Assembly: GCA_046497505.1 (NCBI GenBank)
Contig: JAWOFN010000094.1
Coordinates: forward strand, 1 to 22,788
From: JAWOFN01 sp046497505 [NCBI: bacterium]
GTDB lineage: Bacteria > Blakebacterota > Blakebacteria > Blakebacterales
Length of the DNA stretch: 22,788 nt
Reading direction: 5' to 3'
Each line of letters begins with the position of its first letter. Position 1 is the first letter of the stretch. A model generated the notes under the pieces. That model did not search any database and was not told where the DNA came from. It was given only the letters and a program-made list of their open reading frames with translations. Of this stretch, positions 1 through 6,378 are shown piece by piece. The translations under genes and the position numbers were made by a program.

Positions 1-423
1 CGTCAATTCCGGGATGCCTCCGCTGTCGCCTGCTTCACGATACTGCTCATTCGCCTCCGATAGCACCCTCTTCAACTCCGAGATGAGATCCTTGCCGAGA
101 TCTCGACTCTTTGACAAACGGGTGCCCCCGATGTAGAGGAACTGGAAGAGTTCGGCCAGGATGTAGCCCACCACCGCCCAGACGGCTCCCACCCCCCGGG
201 TGTAGGCCATCCCGGAGACTCCCAGCACGAGCCAGGAGGAACGGCCGGAGGAGACGGCGGAGAGGGCCACCACCACCCGGTCCATGGCCCGGCCCCCGAT
301 GAGGAAGTCGGACTGGTTGCGGGTGCGGAACATGGCCCACAGCCCGATGAGCACCGGGAGGCTCAGGGTGATGAGGAAGATGGTCAGCGCGACGGGGTCG
401 GAGAGCTTCTCGTAGGTCTGCAC
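1..423 (-). CDS. Sodium:solute symporter (SSS/PutP-like), N-terminal part, truncated by window edge
   Basis: This is the start of an inner-membrane Na+-coupled solute carrier. After a GTG start at 423, four bases past the stop of the preceding mini-gene, come a first hydrophobic helix (about residues 11-32), then SDFLIGGRAMDR (38-49) and a second helix with SSGRSSWLVLGVSGMAY (58-74), the pattern around helices 1-2 of SSS carriers of the proline/pantothenate/sugar type. A third helix follows (about 79-98). Similarity I can recognise stops at about residue 103. The remaining 38 codons (bases 117-1) are open but hydrophilic and helical, and use codons rare in the neighbours (TTG, TCA, AGT, CGA, CTA, AAT, TAT), with lower GC. 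That tail may be an insertion, a lineage-specific loop, or an assembly join. The substrate cannot be told. The family call is good for residues 1-103 only. Confidence 0.72.
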   Translation of the reverse strand, partial: MQTYEKLSDPVALTIFLITLSLPVLIGLWAMFRTRNQSDFLIGGRAMDRVVVALSAVSSGRSSWLVLGVSGMAYTRGVGAVWAVVGYILAELFQFLYIGGTRLSKSRDLGKDLISELKRVLSEANEQYREAGDSGGIPELT

Positions 424-427
424 GGGA

Positions 428-523
428 CTACTCCGCCGACCGGCGGGTGACGAGGTAGAGGATCCCCGCCAGCAGCAGTACCGCGGCGGGGAGGGCGAAG
501 AGGACGAGCTTGGCTCCCAGCAT
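428..523 (-). CDS. 31-residue single-helix membrane protein, probable symporter accessory peptide
   Basis: This tiny ORF starts at ATG 523 with a GGGAGTGA ribosome-binding sequence about 5 bases upstream, and ends TAG at 428-430, four bases before the symporter's GTG. The product is one hydrophobic helix (residues 5-25, rich in Leu, Ala and Val) with a Thr-Arg-Arg-Ser-Ala-Glu tail, so it should sit in the inner membrane with a short charged end, probably cytoplasmic. Many SSS and other cation symporter genes in bacteria are preceded by such mini-proteins, named small subunits or symporter small accessory proteins. The spacing implies translational coupling, so a role in assembly or stability of the carrier is inferred. 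A longer in-frame version to 721 exists, but its extra part is Arg/Pro/Gly-rich and looks non-coding. Confidence 0.62.
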   Translation of the reverse strand: MLGAKLVLFALPAAVLLLAGILYLVTRRSAE

Positions 524-591
524 GGAGGTCACTCCCTGCAGACGTTCGCACCGCGACCGGGGGCGGGCGCACCGCCCGGTCTCCGGACAGG

Positions 592-618
592 CTAATGTAC
601 CGCCGCCGACGCGCCCAT
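592..618 (-). CDS. Possible 8-codon leader peptide upstream of the symporter unit
   Basis: On the minus strand a GGAGG sequence (627-631) stands exactly 8 bases before an ATG at 618, which opens an 8-codon frame (MGASAAVH) ending TAG at 592-594. It lies 68 bases upstream of the 31-residue ORF and directly after two perfect dyads (634-656). A well-spaced Shine-Dalgarno before a mini-ORF in a leader can indicate translation-dependent control, but the codons show no run of one amino acid that would suggest attenuation. It could equally be chance in GC-rich sequence. Confidence 0.22.
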   Translation of the reverse strand: MGASAAVH

Positions 619-633
619 CGTTTTCTCCTCCCG

Positions 634-656
634 GGCCCTCGAGGGCCGCAGCGGCC
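634..656. repeat. Two overlapping perfect dyads in the symporter/pepF intergenic region
   Basis: GGCCCTCGAGGGCC (634-647) is a perfect palindrome, and GGCCGC-A-GCGGCC (644-656) is a second one sharing four bases with it, so the two hairpins are mutually exclusive. They lie between the divergent symporter and pepF transcripts, in the presumed leader of the former. No T-run follows on either strand, so they do not look like an intrinsic terminator. An operator or a leader RNA structure is possible. Confidence 0.35.
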
Positions 657-742
657 CCGGGGAGCCGTTCCTGCAACGAGTGCTTGCCGTATCCCGGCTC
701 TCGGGCGACACTTAGCCCCATCGTGACATACCGTCAGCGACC

Positions 743-748
743 TATACG
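743..748 (+). promoter_or_regulatory. Weak -10 candidate for pepF transcript
   Basis: TATACG lies 35 bases upstream of the pepF start, but no convincing -35 element is seen at 16-18 bases. A second weak combination, TTGCCG (684-689) and GACACT (707-712) spaced by 17, is also present. The remainder of the 524-783 gap shows no gene except the possible leader peptide described separately. Confidence 0.2.
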
Positions 749-783
749 ATCCCCCCCGGTCGTGATTCGAAGGAGTACAGCCT

Positions 784-2589
784 ATGCCTTCGGAAGGCAC
801 AAGGGAGTATCCGAGTTACAGCGTGTCCGCCTGGGACCTCTCCGAACTGCTCCCATCGGAAGAGGACGCGGTGGTATCGAAGCGCCTCGCGGAGATCGAA
901 GACGCGGTCTCCGCCCTGGAGGAGCGGCGGGAAGAACTGGCCCCCGACATGGATCGGGCCGGCTTCCTGGACATCCTCTCCGGCTACGAGGAGATCCTCT
1001 CCACCATGCAGGTGGTCTCCGCCTACGGTTCCCTCAGCTTCAGCGCCGACACCCTCTCCTCGAAGACCCTCAACCTCCGGAACCGGATCCAGCACGTCCT
1101 CACCGGCCTGAGCAACCGGATCCTTTTCTTCACCCTCTGGTGGAGGAACCTGGATGAGGAGGCGGCAGGCCGCCTGCTTCCCGAGGAGGAAGACGGGGAG
1201 AGGTCGGACTACCGGCACTTCCTGGAGGATCTGCGGCGCTTCGCGCCCTATACGCTGGAGGAGCGGAGCGAGCAGATCATCAACCTGAAGGACGCCAACG
1301 GGATCGACGCGGTCCTGACCCTCTACTCCATGCTCACCAACCGGCTGGAGTTCAGCCTGGAGGTCGGGAGGGAGGAGAAGACCCTCACCCGGGACGGGCT
1401 GATGAAGTACGTGCGCAGCCCGGACGGGGACCTGCGGGAGGCGGCCTACCGGGAGCTGCATCGTGTCTACGAGGAGGAGGCCCCGGTCCTGGGGCAGATC
1501 TACTCCAACCGGGTGCGGGACTGGTACTCGGAGAACGTGGAACTGAGGGGGTTCGAGCGGCCCATCGAGGTGCGCAACCTGGCCAACGACGTGCCGGGGG
1601 AGGCCGTGCAGACCCTCCTGGACGTCTGCGGGGAGAACCGGGCGGTCTTCCAGCGCTATTTCGGTGTCAAGGCCGAGCTGCTGGGGCGCGACCGGCTCCG
1701 CCGGTACGACCTCTATGCCCCCATCGGGAGCGCCGACCGGGAGGTCCCTTACGTGGAGGCGGTCCGGACCGTGCTCGACACCTTCCAGGACTTCCATCCC
1801 GTCCTGGCGGAGCAGGCACAGAGGGTGTTCGAGGAGGGCCACATCGACTCGGAGCTTCGGAAGGGGAAGCAGGGGGGCGCCTTCTGCGCCACCGTGCTCC
1901 CGGAGCACACCCCGTGGCTGCTGGTCAACTACACCGGCGAGGTCCGGGACGTGGCCACCCTGGCGCACGAACTGGGTCACGCGGTCCACTCCATGCTGGC
2001 CTCCGACCACTCCGTCCTTACCCAGCATCCCTCCCTCCCCCTGGCGGAGACCGCCTCGGTGTTCGGGGAGATGCTGGTCACCGACCGCCTGCTGGCCTCG
2101 GAGGACGACTCCCTGGTCCGGCGGGAGCTGCTGGCCAGCGCCCTCGACGACATGTACGCGACGGTGATGCGCCAGGCCTTCTTCGTGAAGTTCGAGACCG
2201 ACGCCCACGAGGCGGTGCTGGGCAACGCGAGTCAGGAGGAGCTGAACGCCCTCTACCGGGAGAACCTGGACGAACAGTTCGGTGAGAGCCTGGACCTCAC
2301 CGACGACTTCGCCTACGAGTGGCTGAGCATCCCCCACATCTACAACACCCCGTTCTACTGCTATGCCTACAGCTTCGGGCAGCTCCTGGTGCTGGCCCTC
2401 TACCGGCGCTTCCAGCTGGAAGGGGACGAGTTCAAGCCGGGCTACCTGCGGATGCTCTCCTACGGGGGGTCCGCCCGCCCCCAGGAGATCCTGACAGAGA
2501 CGGGGATCGACATGACCGGGGCCGACTTCTGGCAGGGGGGGTTCGACGTGATCTCCGGACTCGTCGACGAGCTGGAGGCCACCGGCTGA
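784..2589 (+). CDS. pepF: M3 family oligoendopeptidase F
   Basis: This is a zinc metallopeptidase that hydrolyses short peptides in the cytoplasm, contributing to turnover of imported or proteasome/protease-derived peptides. The 601-residue product has the usual size. The zinc site HELGHAVH is at residues 395-402 (ligands H395 and H399, general base E396), and the third ligand is E422 in LAETASVFGE, the spacing expected of family M3. The HIYNTPFYCYAYSFGQ stretch near residue 519 matches the conserved substrate-binding His/Tyr region of the PepF group. ATG 784 has AAGGAG (770-775) eight bases upstream. It is the first gene of a plus-strand run with the EamA transporter and cls genes. There is no signal peptide. 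The peptidase class is secure; the exact peptide specificity is not. Confidence 0.95.
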   Translation: MPSEGTREYPSYSVSAWDLSELLPSEEDAVVSKRLAEIEDAVSALEERREELAPDMDRAGFLDILSGYEEILSTMQVVSAYGSLSFSADTLSSKTLNLRNRIQHVLTGLSNRILFFTLWWRNLDEEAAGRLLPEEEDGERSDYRHFLEDLRRFAPYTLEERSEQIINLKDANGIDAVLTLYSMLTNRLEFSLEVGREEKTLTRDGLMKYVRSPDGDLREAAYRELHRVYEEEAPVLGQIYSNRVRDWYSENVELRGFERPIEVRNLANDVPGEAVQTLLDVCGENRAVFQRYFGVKAELLGRDRLRRYDLYAPIGSADREVPYVEAVRTVLDTFQDFHPVLAEQAQRVFEEGHIDSELRKGKQGGAFCATVLPEHTPWLLVNYTGEVRDVATLAHELGHAVHSMLASDHSVLTQHPSLPLAETASVFGEMLVTDRLLASEDDSLVRRELLASALDDMYATVMRQAFFVKFETDAHEAVLGNASQEELNALYRENLDEQFGESLDLTDDFAYEWLSIPHIYNTPFYCYAYSFGQLLVLALYRRFQLEGDEFKPGYLRMLSYGGSARPQEILTETGIDMTGADFWQGGFDVISGLVDELEATG

Positions 2590-2599
2590 GGGGGGACCG

Positions 2600-3466
2600 G
2601 TGAGCGACCCCACCCCCTCGGAGCGGCGTGCCGGAATGCGCTGGATGGTGCTTGCGGCCCTCTTCTTCAGCCTCATGAGCCTCTTCGTGAAGTGGGCGGG
2701 ACGGTGGTTCCCCGCCCAGGAGGTGGTCTTCGCCCGGTCGGTGGGGGTGATGGCCATCAGCGGCTGCATGCTCCGCCGTTCCGGGATCTCCCCCAGGGGC
2801 AGCGACCGCCGGCGGCTGCTCCTCCGGAGCAGCTTCGGCTTCGTGGCCCTCATGTGCTTCTATTACGCCATCATCCATCTCCCCCTGGCGGACGTGACGG
2901 TGATCCAGTACACCAACCCGGTGTTCACCGTGCTGCTGGCCGCCTGGTTCCTCCGTGAGGGGGTGGGGCGGAAGGAGGTCACGGTCACCGCTGTGAGCCT
3001 GGCCGGGGTGGTGCTGGTGGCCCGGCCCACCTTCCTCTTCGGCACCTCCGCCGCCGCCCTCGACCCGGTGGCGGTGGGGGTCGCCCTGCTGGGGGCCGTC
3101 ATGAGCGCCGCCGCCTACGTCACCGTCCGGCGGCTGGGGCGGACCGAGGACCCCATGGTCATCGTCTTCTGGTTCGCCGCCTTCAGCGTCGTCGCCAGCC
3201 TGCCCGCCCTGGCCATGAACCCGGTCATGCCGGTCGGGTGGCAGTGGCTGGTCCTGGCCGGCGTGGCCCTCTTCACCCACATGGGGCAGATCTCCATCAC
3301 CCACGGGCTGAAGCTGGAGCGGGCGGGCAGGGCCACCTCGGTGGGTTACCTTCAGATTGTGTTCGCCGCCCTCTGGGGGCTACTCTTCTTCGCGGAGGTC
3401 CCGGGACCCCTCAGCGTGCTGGGGGCCCTGCTCATCGTCGGCAGCACGCTCCGTCTGGCACGATAG
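2600..3466 (+). CDS. DMT superfamily transporter, two EamA domains
   Basis: This is a polytopic inner-membrane protein of 288 residues with about ten predicted hydrophobic helices arranged as two EamA repeats (about residues 12-138 and 150-287), the standard size for the drug/metabolite transporter superfamily. Typical features are the FFSLMSLFVKW first helix, the PLADVTVIQYTNPVFTVLLA segment at the end of repeat one, and GRATSVGYLQIVFAALWG in repeat two. Members export amino acids, purines or other small metabolites, or are uncharacterised; the substrate cannot be inferred here. The GTG start at 2600 follows the pepF stop by 10 bases with a G-rich ribosome-binding stretch in between, so co-transcription with pepF is likely. 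Confidence 0.92.
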   Translation: MSDPTPSERRAGMRWMVLAALFFSLMSLFVKWAGRWFPAQEVVFARSVGVMAISGCMLRRSGISPRGSDRRRLLLRSSFGFVALMCFYYAIIHLPLADVTVIQYTNPVFTVLLAAWFLREGVGRKEVTVTAVSLAGVVLVARPTFLFGTSAAALDPVAVGVALLGAVMSAAAYVTVRRLGRTEDPMVIVFWFAAFSVVASLPALAMNPVMPVGWQWLVLAGVALFTHMGQISITHGLKLERAGRATSVGYLQIVFAALWGLLFFAEVPGPLSVLGALLIVGSTLRLAR

Positions 3467-3475
3467 GGTATCCCC

Positions 3476-4912
3476 TTGGTCCTATGGGTCTTCAGGACCG
3501 CCGTCGCCGCCCTCGGCATCCTCTCCGCGGGGCATGCCCTGCTCTTCAAGCGGGACCCCCGGGCGGGGCTGGCATGGATCGCCGTGTGCCTCTTCATCCC
3601 GGTGGCGGGTCCCCTGACCTACTGGATCTTTGGGGTGAACCGGATCCAGACCCGGGCCCGGCAGTACCACGCCCGCTGGTCCATCCTGGTGGACAGCAGC
3701 GGGGAGTCCCGAGCCGCGGGGACGGGGCCCTCGTGGGACCCGCGGGCCGCCGGGATGCCCGGCTACCTCCGGCCCCTGGTCCACACCGCCGATGCGGTGA
3801 CCCGGCGGCCCCTGATGCCGGGCAACCGGGTGGACCCCCTCTTCGGGGGAGAGGCGTGCTACCCCCTCATGGAGGAGGCCATCGAGTCCGCCACCGACCG
3901 GGTCCTGCTCACCACCTACATCTTCGACCCCGACCGGACGGGGACCCGGATCATCCGGGCCCTGAGGAGGGCCATCGACCGGGGGGTGGAGGTGAAGGTG
4001 ATGCTGGACGGCTTCGGGGAGTGGTATTCCCGCCCCCGGGTGCGGGGGACCCTGGAGGAACTGGGGGTGCCGTACGAGGTGTTCCTCCCCTTCAGCCTCA
4101 TCCGTTCCCGCCTCCACATCAACCTGCGCAACCACCGGAAGATCCTGGCCGTGGACGGGGAGACGGGGTTCACGGGGGGGATCAACATCAGCGACCGGCA
4201 CCTGGCTTCCGACCCGGGCAACGCCATGCCGGTCCAGGACGTGCACTTCCGGCTCCAGGGGCCGGTGGTCCAGGCCATGGAACAGGCGTTTCTGGAGGAC
4301 TGGGCCTTCGTGACCGGCGAGACCTACGAGCCGGAGCCGCTCGCGACCCCGGAGGAGAACGAGCCGGCGGTCTGCCGGGCCATATCGGACGGACCGAACG
4401 AGGACTTCGAGAAGCTGCAGTGGATCCTCCTGGGGGCCCTGACCACCGCCCGGGAGCACGTGCGCATCATGACCCCCTACTTCGTGCCCGACCGCGTGCT
4501 CATCGCCGCATTGAACTCGGCGGCCCTGCGGGGGGCCCGGGTGGAGGTGGTCCTGCCCGAGGAGAACGACCATCCCGCCGTGGACTGGGCCAGCCGGGCC
4601 ATGCTCTGGGAGATGCTGGACCGGGGGGTGCGTTTCTTCTACCAGCCGCCCCCCTTCGCGCACACCAAGCTCTTCGTACTGGACCAGGACTACGTGCTGG
4701 CGGGTTCCGCCAACCTGGACAACCGGAGCCTGCGCCTGAACTTCGAGTTCAACGTGGAGATCTACGACCGGCGCCTTGCGATCCGGCTGGGGGAGTACTT
4801 CGACGAGGTGAGAGACGCCTCCCGGGAGGTGAGCCTGGAGGAGATGGACGGCCGACCCCTGCCCCAGCGGCTCCGGGACGCGGGGGCCCGCCTCTTCGCC
4901 CCCTACCTTTGA
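3476..4912 (+). CDS. cls: Cardiolipin synthase (phospholipase D family)
   Basis: It condenses two phosphatidylglycerol molecules, or a related pair, into cardiolipin at the inner membrane. The 478-residue product begins with two hydrophobic segments (about residues 3-22 and 30-52, with the PVAGPLTYWIFGVNR signature of the PLD nuclease N-terminal domain) and carries two HKD motifs: H220-x-K222-x4-D227 in NHRKILAVDG and H396-x-K398-x4-D403 in HTKLFVLDQD, each followed by the expected Gly-Ser/Asn pattern (GGINIS, GSANLDNRSL). Length and architecture match bacterial Cls. The start is TTG 3476, nine bases after the EamA stop, with a weak AGGG; no better in-frame start exists. Its last ten bases overlap the 3' end of glgA on the other strand. 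Confidence 0.92.
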   Translation: MVLWVFRTAVAALGILSAGHALLFKRDPRAGLAWIAVCLFIPVAGPLTYWIFGVNRIQTRARQYHARWSILVDSSGESRAAGTGPSWDPRAAGMPGYLRPLVHTADAVTRRPLMPGNRVDPLFGGEACYPLMEEAIESATDRVLLTTYIFDPDRTGTRIIRALRRAIDRGVEVKVMLDGFGEWYSRPRVRGTLEELGVPYEVFLPFSLIRSRLHINLRNHRKILAVDGETGFTGGINISDRHLASDPGNAMPVQDVHFRLQGPVVQAMEQAFLEDWAFVTGETYEPEPLATPEENEPAVCRAISDGPNEDFEKLQWILLGALTTAREHVRIMTPYFVPDRVLIAALNSAALRGARVEVVLPEENDHPAVDWASRAMLWEMLDRGVRFFYQPPPFAHTKLFVLDQDYVLAGSANLDNRSLRLNFEFNVEIYDRRLAIRLGEYFDEVRDASREVSLEEMDGRPLPQRLRDAGARLFAPYL

Positions 4913-6378
4913 GAGGAGAGCAGTTCCTCGAAGAGCTCCAGATACTCCGAGGCCGAGCGCTCCCAGGAGTGGTCCGCGGCCATGGCCCCCTTCACCGCGG
5001 CCCTCCATCGTGCCGGCTCCTCCCATGCCCGGCACATCCGTCCCAGGGCGTCCAGCAGGGCGTCGGCGGCGTACCGCTCGAAGAGGAAGCCGTTCCCGTC
5101 CTCCCCGCTGTCCAGGTCGATCACCGTATCCGCCAATCCCCCCGTCCGGCGGGCCACCGGGAGGGTGCCGTAGCGGAGGCTGTAGAGCTGGTTCAGTCCG
5201 CACGGTTCGAAGCGGGAGGGCATGAGGAAGGCGTCCGCCCCCGCCTCGATCCGGTGGGCCAATCCCTCGTCGAACCCGATCCGGGCACCCACCCGGTCCG
5301 GCCAGCGGCCGGCCAGCTCCCGCACCATCTCCTCGAATTTCTCCAGCCCGGTCCCCAGGATCACGAAGTCGATGGGGAGCCCCAGGGCGCGCGGGAGGGC
5401 GGGCCCCAGCAGGTCCCATCCCTTCTGTTCCGCCAGCCGTGAGACCAGGCCGACCAGCACCCGCTCCCCTCGGTCGTCGGGCAGGTCCATCTCCTCTCGC
5501 AGGTCCGCCCGGCAGCGCCGCTTCCCCTCCAGGTCGTCGGCGGTGTAGGTGGCGGCGATATGGGGGTCGGAGGCGGGATCCCACACCTCGGTGTCGATGC
5601 CGTTGAGGATCCCCCGCACATCGGGGGCCCATCGCCGGATCACGTCATGGAGCCCGGCGCCCTGCTCGGGGGTCTGGATCTCCTCCGCGTAGGTGGGGCT
5701 GACGGTGGTGATCCGGTCACAGCCCTCGATCCCCGCCTGCATCATGTTCAGACGCCCCTCCTTCAGGAGCGGGCCCTCCGGGTCCGACAGGGAGGGACCC
5801 AGGGGGAGGATATCCAGCAGGGCGGGGGGGTAGACCCCCTGGTAGGCGATGTTGTGGATGGTGAAGATCAGGCCGGGTCGGGGGTCGGGGAGCGTGCCCG
5901 GGAGTCGTTCCGAGGCCAGGAGGTAGGGAAAGAGCCCGGTGTGGTGGTCGTGGAGGTGGACGATGTCGGGCCGCCACCGGTAGCCGCGGGCGAAGGATGC
6001 GGCCGCGGCGGCCAGGAGAGCCCACCGCTCACCCCGGTCGCGGTAGTACTCGCCGGTGGCGGGGTCCCGGTAGATGCCGCGGGAACCGAAATACTCCTCG
6101 TCCTCGACCAGGTAGGCGGGCACGTCGTGGGTGAGTTCCTCCCGGAGGATACGTACCTCCCGGCTTCCGCCCCTCCAGGGGATCCGGAGCCGCCGGACGG
6201 GTGTGGGATCCCGTCCCTCCGAGCGGAGCTGCTCCAGGGTGGTGCCGTAGGCGGGCAGCAGTACCCGGGTGTCCGATCCCCGTGATCGGAGGGCCCAGGC
6301 CAGGGCGCCGGTGACATCGGCCAGCCCCCCCTCCTTGGCCAGGGGCATCGCCTCGGCGGCCACGCTCAGCACCCGCAC
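4903..6378 (-). CDS. glgA: Glycogen (starch) synthase, GT5 family
   Basis: It transfers glucose from a nucleotide sugar (ADP-glucose in most bacteria) to the non-reducing end of a growing alpha-1,4-glucan in the cytoplasm. The N-terminal GT5 catalytic domain shows the nucleotide-binding K15-E-G-G-L-A-D-V motif (usual form KTGGL, here Glu replaces Thr) and HDHHTGLFPYLL. The GT-B C-terminal half carries SRFEPCGLNQLYSLRYGT with the catalytic-type Glu at 391, then RRTGGLADTV. Length (491) is normal. The GTG start at 6378 shares its first base with the glgP stop (TAGTG), which indicates translational coupling to glgP. The stop overlaps cls tail to tail by 10 bases. No branching enzyme or ADP-glucose pyrophosphorylase gene is visible here. 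Confidence 0.95.
   Translation of the reverse strand: MRVLSVAAEAMPLAKEGGLADVTGALAWALRSRGSDTRVLLPAYGTTLEQLRSEGRDPTPVRRLRIPWRGGSREVRILREELTHDVPAYLVEDEEYFGSRGIYRDPATGEYYRDRGERWALLAAAAASFARGYRWRPDIVHLHDHHTGLFPYLLASERLPGTLPDPRPGLIFTIHNIAYQGVYPPALLDILPLGPSLSDPEGPLLKEGRLNMMQAGIEGCDRITTVSPTYAEEIQTPEQGAGLHDVIRRWAPDVRGILNGIDTEVWDPASDPHIAATYTADDLEGKRRCRADLREEMDLPDDRGERVLVGLVSRLAEQKGWDLLGPALPRALGLPIDFVILGTGLEKFEEMVRELAGRWPDRVGARIGFDEGLAHRIEAGADAFLMPSRFEPCGLNQLYSLRYGTLPVARRTGGLADTVIDLDSGEDGNGFLFERYAADALLDALGRMCRAWEEPARWRAAVKGAMAADHSWERSASEYLELFEELLSSQR

Noticed and set aside
1-120. Transposase or IS end at the left edge
   Set aside because: The segment is too short, with no recognisable transposase motif or terminal inverted repeat; only a composition change can be supported.
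742-2853. 703-codon minus-strand frame opposite pepF
   Set aside because: It is a shadow of pepF, which carries the complete M3 zinc site; the antisense product has no recognisable motif.
3482-5632. 716-codon minus-strand frame across cls and the glgA 3' end
   Set aside because: It is a Pro/Gly/Arg-rich shadow of two well-identified genes.
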